Positions 1 to 7,931 of a DNA stretch of 37,543 nt are shown here, piece after piece (position 1 is the first letter of the stretch; each line of letters begins with the position of its first letter). Origin of the DNA: CAZZKG01 sp964654825. Its GTDB lineage: Bacteria; Gemmatimonadota; CAZMKB01. Location of the stretch: NCBI GenBank assembly GCA_964654825.1, contig CAZZKG010000035.1, positions 1 to 37,543 of the forward strand. The letters run 5' to 3'. The notes below the pieces were generated by a model that saw only the letters and a program-made list of their open reading frames with translations, searched no databases and had not been told where the DNA came from. The position numbers and the translations under genes are program-made.

Positions 1-73
1 GCAGTAGCTCAGTTGGGAGAGCGCATCCCTCGCACGGATGAGGCCAGCGGTTCGAATCCGCTCTGCTCCACCA
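1..73 (+). tRNA. tRNA-Ala(CGC), 5' end cut by the window edge
   Basis: The cloverleaf lacks only its first three bases. The window opens at acceptor position 4 (GCAG), which pairs with the 3' acceptor strand CTGCTCC. The anticodon stem CATCC/GGATG closes a 7-nt loop CTCGCAC, giving anticodon CGC, which reads GCG. The T arm is AGCGG-TTCGAAT-CCGCT. Acceptor base 70 is T, as required for the G3:U70 wobble that identifies alanine tRNAs; position 3 lies outside the window. The discriminator is A and CCA is encoded. Confidence 0.95.
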
Positions 74-108
74 TACTCGCTATCGCTTCCTAGGAGTCCT
101 TTTCGAGC

Positions 109-137
109 TTGTCTACCTGAGATTCCGGTATTATATT
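109..137 (+). promoter_or_regulatory. Probable housekeeping-sigma promoter of uvrC
   Basis: TTGTCT at 109-114, a 17-bp spacer, then TATATT at 132-137. The expected start is near 144, giving a leader of about 58 nt before the uvrC ATG. The -10 is one base off consensus and the -35 is two off. The same core with similar flanking bases recurs upstream of the permease at 7895-7923. Confidence 0.5.
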
Positions 138-201
138 TTACACGTAAGCTATTATCATTCCGTAAATTAATCGAATCTCTACCCAGTGCGGATCCTGATC
201 G

Positions 202-2040
202 ATGATGTCGTTCACAAAAGACAGGCTCAAGGAAACGGTCAGTACACTCCCGGACTCGCCGGGTGTCTACATGATGAAAGACATGACCGGGAAAATCATC
301 TATGTCGGTAAGGCGAAGAGCTTGAAAAAGCGGGTAAGGAGCTATTTTCAGAAAATGGGAAACCTCGACAGGAAAACCCGACTCATGATGGAGAAAGCGA
401 GAGCCATCGGACACATCAACGCTGACTCGGAAGTCGAAGCCCTCATCCTCGAGAGCAACCTGATCAAGGAATACAAACCGAGATACAATGTCAATCTCAA
501 GGATGATAAAAAATATCCCTCTATCAAAATAACCCTGGATGAACCTTTCCCGAGAGTTCTCGTGACCCGGAAAATCAAAAAGGATGGTGCAAAGTATTTC
601 GGGCCATTCACGGCAGCCACGAAGATGCGAACGACACTGAAAACCCTTCGGAGCATTTTTCCCATCAGATCGTGTTCTTACCGTTTGCCGGATGAACGTC
701 CTCAGAGAGAATGCCTCGATTTCCACATCGGGAAATGCATGTGTCCCTGCATGGGGCGCCAATCCGAGGAGGATTACCGGAGTATGATCGATGAGGTCTG
801 CCTCTTCCTCACGGGGAAACAGGAGGAAGTGAGGCGGCGGGTCGAGGAACGGATGAGGGAAGCATCGAGATCTCAGCATTTCGAGCAGGCGGCGATACTA
901 CGGGACAGACTTCTCGCCATCGATGCGGTGAATCAGCGTCAGAGGGTACTTTCTCCCGGGCTGGAGAACTATGACGTGATCGCCCAATCGAAGAGCAGGA
1001 ACCTCGCCTGTGGGGTTATCCTCAAAGTGAGAGAGGGTAAGCTGCTGGGTATCGAACACCATTATCTGAGCAATATAAAAGATGCGGAAGATGGGAGCAT
1101 ACTCTCTCTCTTTCTGGCCCGCTACTACATGAGAGATCGCGATTTTCCGGGTGAACTGCTGCTCCCCTTCGATTTCGATGACATTGAGCTCGTCAGAAAG
1201 TGGCTCGGAAGGAATGTGACCGGCAGGATCAGGGTTAGCATCCCCCGGAGAGGTGAGAAGAGGAAGATCCTCGATCTTGCGAAAAGAAACGCCGAACTCT
1301 TTCTCGAAGAGATCACCATCCGGCAGGCCAGGAAAATGGAGAGAGCTCTACGTCCCCTCGATGAACTCAAGGAGGTTCTCCCTCTGGAAACGAGACCGGA
1401 TCGTCTGGTCTGTTTCGACATCTCGAACCTGGGTGATTCTTTTGCCGTTGGTTCGATGGCTGTTTTCACAGATGGAAGGCCGGACAAGTCCGGGTACCGT
1501 CGGTTTAAAATCAAAACAGTCGACGGCCAGGATGACTTCGCGATGATGAACGAGATCATCGGCAGGTTCGCGGCAAAGTGTGTGTCCGGTGAAGAAAAAA
1601 CACCCGATCTCATCGTTGTCGACGGCGGGAAGGGACAACTCAGCGCCGCTCTGTCGGCACTCGAGGACGGCGGACTGGAGATACCGCTGATCGCCATAGC
1701 CAAACGTGAGGAAGAACTATTTCTCCCTGGTGAAGCCGATGGAAAGCGGCTGTCACGACGCTCTGCGGCACGTGCACTCCTCATCCGCCTGAGAGATGAG
1801 ACGCACCGATTTGCTGTCACCTACCACCGGAAAGAGAGAGCAAAGGCTCTGACGCGATCCATTCTCGAAGAAGTCAGGGGGATAGGCCCCATTCGAAAAA
1901 GGTATCTGCTGGCTGCTTTTGATTCGATCGATGCCATAGCTGCTGCCACTCCCGACGATCTGGCGGAGAAGGGGAAAATTCCACTCGAGACAGCCGAACG
2001 GCTTCTCGACTATCTGGGAGAGATCGATGCAAACCGGTAA
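202..2040 (+). CDS. uvrC: UvrABC excinuclease subunit C
   Basis: UvrC makes both incisions flanking a DNA lesion after UvrA and UvrB have recognised it in cytosolic nucleotide excision repair. The 612-aa length is normal for the family. The N-terminal GIY-YIG nuclease is seen as SPGVYMMKD...IIYVGKAKSLKKRV at about residues 13-45, followed by ESNLIKEYKPRYN. A Cys-rich region follows (CLDFHIGKCMCPC, about 172-184). A UVR motif (FEQAAILRDRLLAI) lies near 225. The RNase-H-like 5' nuclease is marked by CFDISNLGDSFAVGS, IVVDGGKGQL and DETHRFAVTYHR, which supply the Asp, Asp and His residues. Helix-hairpin-helix segments (EEVRGIGPIRKRYLL) close the protein. The start could be ATG 202 or ATG 205; neither has a clear Shine-Dalgarno site. 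The next gene overlaps its end by 14 nt. Confidence 0.97.
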   Translation: MMSFTKDRLKETVSTLPDSPGVYMMKDMTGKIIYVGKAKSLKKRVRSYFQKMGNLDRKTRLMMEKARAIGHINADSEVEALILESNLIKEYKPRYNVNLKDDKKYPSIKITLDEPFPRVLVTRKIKKDGAKYFGPFTAATKMRTTLKTLRSIFPIRSCSYRLPDERPQRECLDFHIGKCMCPCMGRQSEEDYRSMIDEVCLFLTGKQEEVRRRVEERMREASRSQHFEQAAILRDRLLAIDAVNQRQRVLSPGLENYDVIAQSKSRNLACGVILKVREGKLLGIEHHYLSNIKDAEDGSILSLFLARYYMRDRDFPGELLLPFDFDDIELVRKWLGRNVTGRIRVSIPRRGEKRKILDLAKRNAELFLEEITIRQARKMERALRPLDELKEVLPLETRPDRLVCFDISNLGDSFAVGSMAVFTDGRPDKSGYRRFKIKTVDGQDDFAMMNEIIGRFAAKCVSGEEKTPDLIVVDGGKGQLSAALSALEDGGLEIPLIAIAKREEELFLPGEADGKRLSRRSAARALLIRLRDETHRFAVTYHRKERAKALTRSILEEVRGIGPIRKRYLLAAFDSIDAIAAATPDDLAEKGKIPLETAERLLDYLGEIDANR

Positions 2041-2962
2041 AACGGTTCCCGACGAGCACCCTGATCTTCTGAGATCACAATTTCTTCTGGATCTCTATGG
2101 TGACCACATCCAGCTCGAAAAGGGGCTTTCACCTCACTCCATTCGAGCTTACCTCACCGATGTACGAGGATTTATTTCCTACCTGCTGGCGAAGGAAATC
2201 AGGGATGTAGGGTGTGTTGACAGGGAAACCGTAGTGAGTTACATCTATTACTTGAAGGACGAGAAAATCTCGGCCCGTTCGATAAGGCGGAAACTGTCAT
2301 CATTGAGAGGATACTTCTCTTTCCTGATATCAGAATCACGGATCGAGAACAATCCCACCGATCTTATCGAATTCCCGAGTACCTGGAAGAAACTCCCCGG
2401 TACTCTGACTATCGAAGAAGTATTCATGATCATCGAGGCGGCAGACGGCGAGAGCAACACATCGGTACGGGACAGGGCGATACTCGAGCTGTTATATTCA
2501 ACTGGTATCCGTGTCTCCGAACTGACCGGTTTGAAGCTTGCCGATCTCCACCTCGAACAATACGTGATTCGAGTCCTGGGCAAGGGGAAGAAGGAGAGGA
2601 TCGCACCCGTTGGAGAAACCGCAATTCATGCCTTAGGGCGCTACCTCGAATCTTCGAGGCCTGCTCTCGAGCGAGGGTACGGGGATGGTCACGTCTTTCT
2701 GAACGCGAGGGGGAAACCGCTCTCCCGCATGGGAGTGTGGAAAATATTGAAGAAATATATCCGGAAATGTAACCTTGGGTCGAAAGCGAGTCCGCACACA
2801 CTGCGGCACTCCTGCGCATCCCACCTCCTCATGGGAGGAGCTGATTTGAGGGTGGTCCAGGAGATACTCGGACACAGTGATATATCGACAACGCAGATCT
2901 ACCTGCACACATCCAGGGAGGCACTGAAGGAGATACACAAAAAATATCATCCGAGGGGCTGA
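2027..2962 (+). CDS. XerC/XerD-type tyrosine recombinase
   Basis: Predicted site-specific recombinase that resolves chromosome dimers at dif together with a partner Xer protein and FtsK. At 311 aa the size fits XerC/XerD. The N-terminal SAM-like core-binding domain (about 15-100) includes the typical KGLSPHSIRAYLTDVRGF. Catalytic residues are visible in order: Arg in STGIRVSEL (about 162), Lys in LGKGKKERIAPV (about 186), HTLRHSCASHLL (about 257-268), His in ILGHSDISTTQIYLH (about 281) and the nucleophile Tyr about nine residues later. ATG 2027 is supported by GGAGA about 6 nt upstream, inside uvrC, and translational coupling to uvrC is likely. XerC and XerD cannot be told apart by eye. No dif site was recognised nearby, and nothing suggests an integrase of a mobile element. 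Confidence 0.93.
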   Translation: MQTGKTVPDEHPDLLRSQFLLDLYGDHIQLEKGLSPHSIRAYLTDVRGFISYLLAKEIRDVGCVDRETVVSYIYYLKDEKISARSIRRKLSSLRGYFSFLISESRIENNPTDLIEFPSTWKKLPGTLTIEEVFMIIEAADGESNTSVRDRAILELLYSTGIRVSELTGLKLADLHLEQYVIRVLGKGKKERIAPVGETAIHALGRYLESSRPALERGYGDGHVFLNARGKPLSRMGVWKILKKYIRKCNLGSKASPHTLRHSCASHLLMGGADLRVVQEILGHSDISTTQIYLHTSREALKEIHKKYHPRG

Positions 2963-2964
2963 AA

Positions 2965-3642
2965 ATGATTGAGAAAAACCACATATTTTTTGTCATTATT
3001 CTTCTGCTTACAATACAGTGCGGTGGTGACAATGGCAATCCGACTCCGGTTGATGAGATAACAGCTGAGGGCTGGAGCCTCTTCTCCGTCGGTGACTATG
3101 ATGCCGCGATCGGCAGGTTCTCCGAAGCTCTCGGACTGAATGCCGACTGGGCCGATGCATATAACGGGAGAGGCTGGTCAAATCTCGAACTCCGAAGGCT
3201 CGACGGCGCAAAAACTGACCTGAACACCGCCGTGCAGATCGCCACAGGTCAGAACCTGAGTCAGGTCGCAAATGAAGCACGAACGGGCCTGGGCTCTGTA
3301 TTGAACAGGGAAGAGGAATACGATGAGACCGTTCAGGTACTTGGCTCTGTCGTCACATCCAACCCTTCCTTCCAGTTCACTCATCGCAGCTCGGTCAACA
3401 TCTTCGACGTGAGACTTATACTGTCTTCCGCCTTCCTCAGCCTCTCAGAAGGGGAGGAGGATGCCGGCACCGTGGATTCCTATTTTGATCAGATCGCAGA
3501 GCACCTGAACGCAATCGATCCCGATAACCCCGTCAGGAGAGATGATCCTTTCAGCTGGAGGGTAGGAGTGGAGACTTTTGGTTCTTTTGAAGAAGCTATC
3601 CTGGAGAAACTCGAATGGTTGATCAATCTCTATATCGGATGA
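2965..3642 (+). CDS. Probable TPR lipoprotein
   Basis: A 225-aa protein of unknown function. An N-terminal hydrophobic stretch (IFFVIILLLTIQC) ends at Cys19 in a lipobox-like context, suggesting export and lipidation; Gln just before the Cys is unusual for signal peptidase II. At least two TPR-like helical pairs follow (WSLFSVGDYDAAIGRFSEAL, AYNGRGWSNLELRRLDGAKT, about 36-85), with further helix repeats to about 125. The C-terminal half is not recognised. The gene starts 2 nt after the recombinase stop with GAGGGG 6 nt upstream, and its TGA overlaps the next start as ATGA. A scaffold or binding role is inferred from the TPR repeats only. Confidence 0.8.
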   Translation: MIEKNHIFFVIILLLTIQCGGDNGNPTPVDEITAEGWSLFSVGDYDAAIGRFSEALGLNADWADAYNGRGWSNLELRRLDGAKTDLNTAVQIATGQNLSQVANEARTGLGSVLNREEEYDETVQVLGSVVTSNPSFQFTHRSSVNIFDVRLILSSAFLSLSEGEEDAGTVDSYFDQIAEHLNAIDPDNPVRRDDPFSWRVGVETFGSFEEAILEKLEWLINLYIG

Positions 3643-4967
3643 TACGCACTCTCTTCGCCGCAGTTCTTCTGATCATTGCAGGCTGGATAACTTCGTGTCT
3701 TTCTGCACCTCAAACGGTCTATGTAACCGAAATCGAAGCAGTAATCAACCCGGTTATTGCTGATTATCTGGGAGTAACCATCGAGAAAGCCGAAGAGGAC
3801 GGTGTCGAGTGCCTGGTGATAGAACTGGACACCCCGGGTGGTCTTGATCTTTCGATGAGACAGATCGTAAAAAAAATGATGGCTGCCGACGTCCCCGTGT
3901 GCGTGTTCGTCTACCCGTCAGGATCCCGTGCGGCCTCTGCAGGAGTATGGATAACACTTGCATCGCATATCGCAGCCATGGCACCGGGGACAAACATCGG
4001 AGCGGCACACCCCGTCATGATGGGCATGGGGGCACCGAAAGCCGACAAGAGCGACTCGGCCGACACCGATACCATGGAGGAGAAGATCGTGAACGATGCG
4101 GTAGCCCACATCCGTTCGATTGCCGACAAGAAGGGGAGAAACGCTGAATGGGCTGAGGATGCCGTAAGAAAATCGGTTTCCATCCCTGCTGCAGAAGCCC
4201 TCGAGAAGGGTGTGATTGACCTGGTCTGCGAAGATCTCGCGTGCCTTCTCGATTCTCTCGATGGGAGAGAGGTGAAAATTGCCTCCGGCACAAAGCAGCT
4301 CTCGACGAAGGATGCAACGATCACGAGAATCGAGATGAGCTTCAGGTTCCGCCTGCTCAACGTCATCTCGAATCCGAGCATTGCTTACATTCTCCTCATG
4401 CTCGGGATCTATGGCATATTCTTCGAGCTTTCCAATCCCGGGACAATTCTCCCGGGTGTGGTAGGTGGAATTTTTATCATTCTGGCTTTCTACTCCCTCC
4501 AGATGCTTCCTGTCAACTATGCCGGTCTCCTTCTGATCGGCCTTGCAATCATTCTGTTCATCGCCGAAATCAAAATCACGAGTTTCGGCTTGCTCACCGT
4601 AGGAGGAGTTGTGAGTATGCTTCTCGGTTCTATCATGCTCATCGATACCCCCATTCCCTTTCTCCGTATTTCCTGGAGCGTGATCATTTCGACGGTCATC
4701 GTGACTGCTCTGTTCTTTATATTCGCAGTTGGTATGGGACTCAGGGCACAAAAGAGGAAACCCATTATTGGGAAGGAAGGCACAGTCGGCAGTGTCGGAG
4801 TTGCAAAGACGGACATCGATCTCGAGGGCCAGGTGTTTCTCGAGGGAGAACTCTGGACTGCATTCTCACGTCATCCGATCAGGGAGGGGAGGAAAGTACG
4901 GGTTGTCGCTATGGAACACATGCAGCTCGAAGTAGAGGATGCCGAAGGTCCGAACGGGGATGTGTAA
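3639..4967 (+). CDS. NfeD-family membrane serine protease (long form)
   Basis: Long-form NfeD proteins combine a ClpP-like protease domain, membrane spans and a C-terminal OB-fold; the archaeal homologue PH1510-N cleaves its partner stomatin with a Ser-Lys dyad. Here a signal peptide (about 1-24) precedes the protease domain. The likely nucleophile is Ser100 in RAASAGVWI and the likely general base is Lys149 in MEEKIVND. Four or so hydrophobic helices occupy about 235-365, and a short soluble OB-like domain (GKEGTVGSVGVAKTDI and on) ends the 442-aa protein. I chose ATG 3639 because it overlaps the previous stop as ATGA and puts the signal peptide at the N-terminus; an in-frame ATG exists at 3615. 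The slipin gene lies 27 nt downstream, the classic pairing. Confidence 0.93.
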   Translation: MIRTLFAAVLLIIAGWITSCLSAPQTVYVTEIEAVINPVIADYLGVTIEKAEEDGVECLVIELDTPGGLDLSMRQIVKKMMAADVPVCVFVYPSGSRAASAGVWITLASHIAAMAPGTNIGAAHPVMMGMGAPKADKSDSADTDTMEEKIVNDAVAHIRSIADKKGRNAEWAEDAVRKSVSIPAAEALEKGVIDLVCEDLACLLDSLDGREVKIASGTKQLSTKDATITRIEMSFRFRLLNVISNPSIAYILLMLGIYGIFFELSNPGTILPGVVGGIFIILAFYSLQMLPVNYAGLLLIGLAIILFIAEIKITSFGLLTVGGVVSMLLGSIMLIDTPIPFLRISWSVIISTVIVTALFFIFAVGMGLRAQKRKPIIGKEGTVGSVGVAKTDIDLEGQVFLEGELWTAFSRHPIREGRKVRVVAMEHMQLEVEDAEGPNGDV

Positions 4968-4994
4968 ACGAGCTTTTTCAAGAAGGAGGTATTC

Positions 4995-5753
4995 ATGTCA
5001 TTCATGGGTGTCATAATACTGTTTCTCGTATTTCTCATCGTGAGTGCCGTCAGAGTGCTCAGGGAGTACGAACGTGGAGTCATCTTCCGACTCGGCAGGT
5101 ATGTCGCAACGAAGGGACCGGGTCTCTTCCTGCTCATACCGATAATCGATCGAATGGTCAAGGTCAGCCTGCGGCTGGTGACCTTTGACGTTCCCCCGCA
5201 GGACGTTATCACCAGGGACAATGTCTCGATCAAGGTTAATGCAGTTCTTTACTTCAGGGTCATGGAACCCGAAAAATCGGTGATTTCAGTCGAGGACTTC
5301 ATGTACGCTACCTCGCAGCTCGCTCAGACAACACTCCGAAGTGTTCTCGGGCAGCACGAGCTCGATGAACTCCTTGCCGAGAGGGAGAATCTGAATACAA
5401 AACTGCAGAATATCCTCGATGAGCAGACCGATCCCTGGGGCATAAAAGTCACCTCCGTCGAGATCAAACACGTCGACCTTCCCCAGGAGATGCAGAGAGC
5501 TATGGCACGGCAGGCTGAAGCAGAGAGAGACCGGAGGGCGAAAGTCATCAATGCCGAAGGGGAATTTCAGGCTGCGAAAAGACTTGCTGATGCCTCCGGA
5601 ATCATCGGTGATCATCCTATGGCTCTTCAGCTCAGGTTCTTGCAGACTTTGACGGAGGTGGCCTCGGAAAGTAACACGACCACCATTTTCCCGGTTCCGA
5701 TCGATCTCTTCACGCCATTTCTGAAGAAGTCGGAAACGAACGCGACCCGGTAA
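4995..5753 (+). CDS. Slipin (stomatin/SPFH-family membrane protein)
   Basis: Slipins are membrane-anchored SPFH proteins that oligomerise in membrane microdomains and are the usual partner and substrate of NfeD proteases. The 252-aa protein has one N-terminal hydrophobic hairpin (MGVIILFLVFLIVSAV). The SPFH core follows: REYERGVIFRLGR, GPGLFLLIPIIDR, VSLRLVTFDVPPQ, DNVSIKVNAVLYFRV. A charged helix (QAEAERDRRAKVINAEGE) and a C-terminal helical segment complete it. An ideal GGAGG lies 5 nt before ATG 4995. Placement immediately after the NfeD gene supports one functional unit. Confidence 0.95.
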   Translation: MSFMGVIILFLVFLIVSAVRVLREYERGVIFRLGRYVATKGPGLFLLIPIIDRMVKVSLRLVTFDVPPQDVITRDNVSIKVNAVLYFRVMEPEKSVISVEDFMYATSQLAQTTLRSVLGQHELDELLAERENLNTKLQNILDEQTDPWGIKVTSVEIKHVDLPQEMQRAMARQAEAERDRRAKVINAEGEFQAAKRLADASGIIGDHPMALQLRFLQTLTEVASESNTTTIFPVPIDLFTPFLKKSETNATR

Positions 5754-5799
5754 CCAGAAATGAGAAGAAGTGACTTCCACTGTAAGGAGAGTAGGTGAG

Positions 5800-6528
5800 A
5801 TGAGCCTTTTCGCCCTCGTGATCGCTTTCGTGATGGTGATGATCTCCATAAACTCCTTCTTCGATCAAGGTGGACTCACCGATGATTATTTCTCGAACCA
5901 GCGTACCGAGATGGTAAAACGGCAGCTCATCTCGAGGGGAGTAAAAGATCGAAGAGTTCTTGATGCAATGAGGACCGTCGAGAGACACCGGTTCGTCCCG
6001 GAGGATCTGCGAAAAGAAGCGTACGGTGACTACCCGCTCCCGATCGGGCATGGACAGACGATTTCTCAGCCGTATATCGTCGCTCTCATGAGCGAACTGC
6101 TCCAGCTCGATGGAAACGAAAAGGTCCTGGAAGTCGGGACCGGTTCAGGATACCAGACGGCAATACTGTCGAAACTGGCGAAGGAAGTATACACGCTCGA
6201 GATAATCCCTGAACTCGCCTCACAGGCCCGGGACATACTCAAGGAGACGAACTGTCTCAATGTCGAGGTGATAGTCGGTGATGGGTGGGAAGGCTTGCCG
6301 CTCACCGGGCCATTCGACGCAATCATCGTGACTGCCGCTGCGGACAGTATCCCTCGAGCACTCGTAGAACAGCTCGCTGAGGGAGGCAGAATGGTTATTC
6401 CGATCGGGCCCCGAGGTGGAGTGCAGGAACTTATCCTCATCAGGAAGGTGGATGGGGATCTCAAAAAAAAGAATGTCACTTCAGTCCGTTTTGTCCCTCT
6501 GGTAAGGGAAGGGGAGCCTGAAAACTGA
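5800..6528 (+). CDS. pcm: Protein-L-isoaspartate O-methyltransferase with N-terminal anchor
   Basis: PCMT uses S-adenosylmethionine to methylate L-isoaspartyl residues, starting their repair. Family signatures are clear: RHRFVPEDLRKEAYGDYPLP, GHGQTISQPYIVALM, the SAM-binding motif VLEVGTGSGYQTAIL, IVGDGWEGLP, and GGRMVIPIGP. The protein starts with a hydrophobic segment (SLFALVIAFVMVMISIN), so it may be anchored or exported, which is less usual than the cytosolic form. I prefer ATG 5800 because AAGGAGA lies about 10 nt upstream; an in-frame GTG at 5770 would add 10 residues. The TGA stop overlaps the next gene's CTG start as CTGA. Confidence 0.93.
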   Translation: MSLFALVIAFVMVMISINSFFDQGGLTDDYFSNQRTEMVKRQLISRGVKDRRVLDAMRTVERHRFVPEDLRKEAYGDYPLPIGHGQTISQPYIVALMSELLQLDGNEKVLEVGTGSGYQTAILSKLAKEVYTLEIIPELASQARDILKETNCLNVEVIVGDGWEGLPLTGPFDAIIVTAAADSIPRALVEQLAEGGRMVIPIGPRGGVQELILIRKVDGDLKKKNVTSVRFVPLVREGEPEN

Positions 6529-7112
6529 AGAAGAAGATATACACCGGTACCGGCGATCGGGGGGAGACGAGCCTCTTCAGCGGGCAGAGAGTCCCGAAGA
6601 ATCATACCCGCGTCGAAGCGTACGGAACCATAGACGAACTGAACTCCGTCCTCGGTGTACTGGTCTCTCTCCTTCCCCGAGATCGGCCTGAGCTCACCCG
6701 TGAAATACGAGAGATTCAAAGACACCTCCTTCGGGCAGGCTCGTGGCTGGCTACATCCTCTGACTCATCCACAATCGATCGGCTGGTCGAAATAGATCCT
6801 GAGTTTCACAGGAAGATAGAAGTCGCGATCGACCGAATGGAGGAGGAGCTCCCGGCTCTTGATGGATTTATTATTCCGGGAGGTGACCGGGCAGCGTCGG
6901 TGTCTCATGTTGCGAGGACGGTATGCCGCCGCGCCGAGCGCCGTGTAATAACCCTTCTCCAATCACTCGAAACCGCTGATACCGATAACCGTTCCATGGC
7001 CCAGATGGAGCTCATCCTCCTTATCCTCAACCGGTTATCCGATTACCTGTTCGTCGTTGCACGCCTCTCTAACAAAATCTCCGGTACCGGAGACATCCGC
7101 TGGAGGATATAG
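6525..7112 (+). CDS. PduO-type ATP:cob(I)alamin adenosyltransferase with CTG start
   Basis: This enzyme transfers the adenosyl group of ATP to cob(I)alamin to make adenosylcobalamin. The 195-aa frame shows the PduO/MMAB signatures: KIYTGTGDRGETSLFSG at the N-terminus (ATP binding), VEAYGTIDELNSVLG, FIIPGGDRAASVSHVA, RTVCRRAERRVI and LNRLSDYLFVVAR. An in-frame TGA at 6519-6521 and the conserved motif beginning at residue 5 leave only CTG 6525 (or the less likely ATA 6537) as start. AAGGGGAG lies 8 nt upstream of the CTG, which overlaps the pcm stop as CTGA. A standard ATG-only caller would begin at 6837 and lose half of the protein. No cobalamin riboswitch is visible nearby. Confidence 0.9.
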   Translation: MKKKIYTGTGDRGETSLFSGQRVPKNHTRVEAYGTIDELNSVLGVLVSLLPRDRPELTREIREIQRHLLRAGSWLATSSDSSTIDRLVEIDPEFHRKIEVAIDRMEEELPALDGFIIPGGDRAASVSHVARTVCRRAERRVITLLQSLETADTDNRSMAQMELILLILNRLSDYLFVVARLSNKISGTGDIRWRI

Positions 7113-7344
7113 ACCCTGCCACCGTTTGTCTTAGAGCTCAAGAATCGACGATTTCACTCAGGTTGTTCCACTTCTCTCCACTCAGCCGTCCACTATCGAG
7201 GACGGTCGACACCGTTTTGAGCAACCCGGGGGCGAGGGCAACACTTCAAGTTATACACAAGCGGAACCGCATAATTTATTACTGATAATGCTATTAATAC
7301 CTCTCCGGCGGCTGTGATTTTCCGTGTGTTCATATCTCTCCTTC
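7113..7344 (+). other. Intergenic stretch, no gene seen
   Basis: Together with the promoter region that follows, this is the longest gene-free stretch in the window (7113-7418). It holds a 6-bp hairpin CCGTCC/GGACGG near 7189-7208, with only a weak T run about 15 nt later, so any terminator function is doubtful. An AT-rich block around 7270-7305 could carry activator sites for the sigma-54 promoter at 7345. No ORF with a ribosome site was found. Confidence 0.5.
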
Positions 7345-7360
7345 TGGCACAGAATCTGCT
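7345..7360 (+). promoter_or_regulatory. Candidate sigma-54 promoter upstream of the Tyr/His-rich protein
   Basis: TGGCAC at 7345-7350, 5 bp, then CTGCT at 7356-7360. The GG and GC dinucleotides are exactly 12 bp apart, as required for RpoN, and only the first T of TTGCT is altered. The expected start is near 7371, about 48 nt before the ATG at 7419. This is one of four such matches in the window, each just upstream of a + strand gene. Confidence 0.6.
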
Positions 7361-7361
7361 T

Positions 7362-7390
7362 TTGACGAACGTAGGTACATCTGGTAAACT
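7362..7390 (+). promoter_or_regulatory. Possible housekeeping-sigma promoter overlapping the sigma-54 site
   Basis: TTGACG at 7362-7367, a 17-bp spacer, then TAAACT at 7385-7390. It would start near 7397, leaving a leader of about 22 nt with the Shine-Dalgarno site inside. It lies directly after the sigma-54 motif, so the small gene may have two alternative promoters; the weak -10 makes this the less certain one. Confidence 0.4.
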
Positions 7391-7418
7391 GGCCCGGAAC
7401 CTTTCAAGGAGGTCAACC

Positions 7419-7736
7419 ATGAAGATGCGGATATTCAAACGATTGGGAAGCGGGGTAGTGATCGCCGGTTTCTCTCTGATTTTTCTCACCACGCTTGTAT
7501 CGCCAGCTTTCTCTCACCGTGTGGTGAGAAGGCAACATTACCGGCATAACGGCCAGTGCTGCACCACCCATTATTACCGTAACGGACACGTTGTGTATAT
7601 CCCGACTACGACTATTCATCGATACCATCCACGTTACGGATATGACTGCCGATATTCAGGCGGATATTACTACAATCCGTATTACGGCCGCCACTATCAT
7701 GGACGTGCCGGAGTCGGTATCTACGTGAGATTCTGA
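7419..7736 (+). CDS. Small secreted Tyr/His/Arg-rich protein of unknown function
   Basis: ATG 7419 has AAGGAGG about 6 nt upstream, an excellent site, so the 105-aa form is preferred over longer in-frame reading. A signal peptide covers about residues 1-31 (VVIAGFSLIFLTTLVSPAFS), with cleavage likely after AFS. The mature part of about 74 residues is packed with Tyr, His, Arg and Gly (for example HYRHNG, HYYRNGH, YGYDCRYSGGYYYNPYYG) and has three Cys, two of them adjacent. Such composition could bind metal or envelope polymers, but no family was recognised. Its sigma-54 site suggests it belongs to the local RpoN regulon. Confidence 0.8.
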   Translation: MKMRIFKRLGSGVVIAGFSLIFLTTLVSPAFSHRVVRRQHYRHNGQCCTTHYYRNGHVVYIPTTTIHRYHPRYGYDCRYSGGYYYNPYYGRHYHGRAGVGIYVRF

Positions 7737-7894
7737 GAACTCATCCTCCTCCCCGCGTACGCCGTCCGTGTGACCTGTCACCGTAGAAGGGTGCTGGAAT
7801 CCCGCCGTTTCGAGGCACAACCCCGGGTCTGAATCAACCTGTCCGGATCACAGCGGAAGTAAAACGGGCCAGTCATCCTAATGTGTTTTTGAGC

Positions 7895-7923
7895 TTGTCA
7901 TGTTGCCGGTAATTCTGTATTAT
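7895..7923 (+). promoter_or_regulatory. Housekeeping-sigma promoter of the permease, possibly giving a leaderless mRNA
   Basis: TTGTCA at 7895-7900, a 17-bp spacer, then TATTAT at 7918-7923 (each one base off consensus). A start 7-8 bp downstream falls at 7930-7931, against the ATG at 7932. No Shine-Dalgarno site precedes that ATG. Confidence 0.6.
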
Positions 7924-7931
7924 ATATCACC

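Noticed and set aside
1125..1820. Long minus-strand open frames inside uvrC and similar shadows in nfeD, gpsA, the RND gene and others
   Set aside because: They have no ribosome site or family motifs and lie opposite clearly conserved + strand genes, as expected from codon bias.
2027..2962. Integrase marking a mobile element next to tRNA-Ala
   Set aside because: The protein is a typical XerC/D coupled to uvrC by overlap; no direct repeat of the tRNA end, excisionase or phage gene was seen.
7189..7208. Hairpin CCGTCC/GGACGG as terminator of the cobalamin adenosyltransferase gene
   Set aside because: No adjacent T run; only a short TTTT about 15 nt later, so the evidence is too weak.
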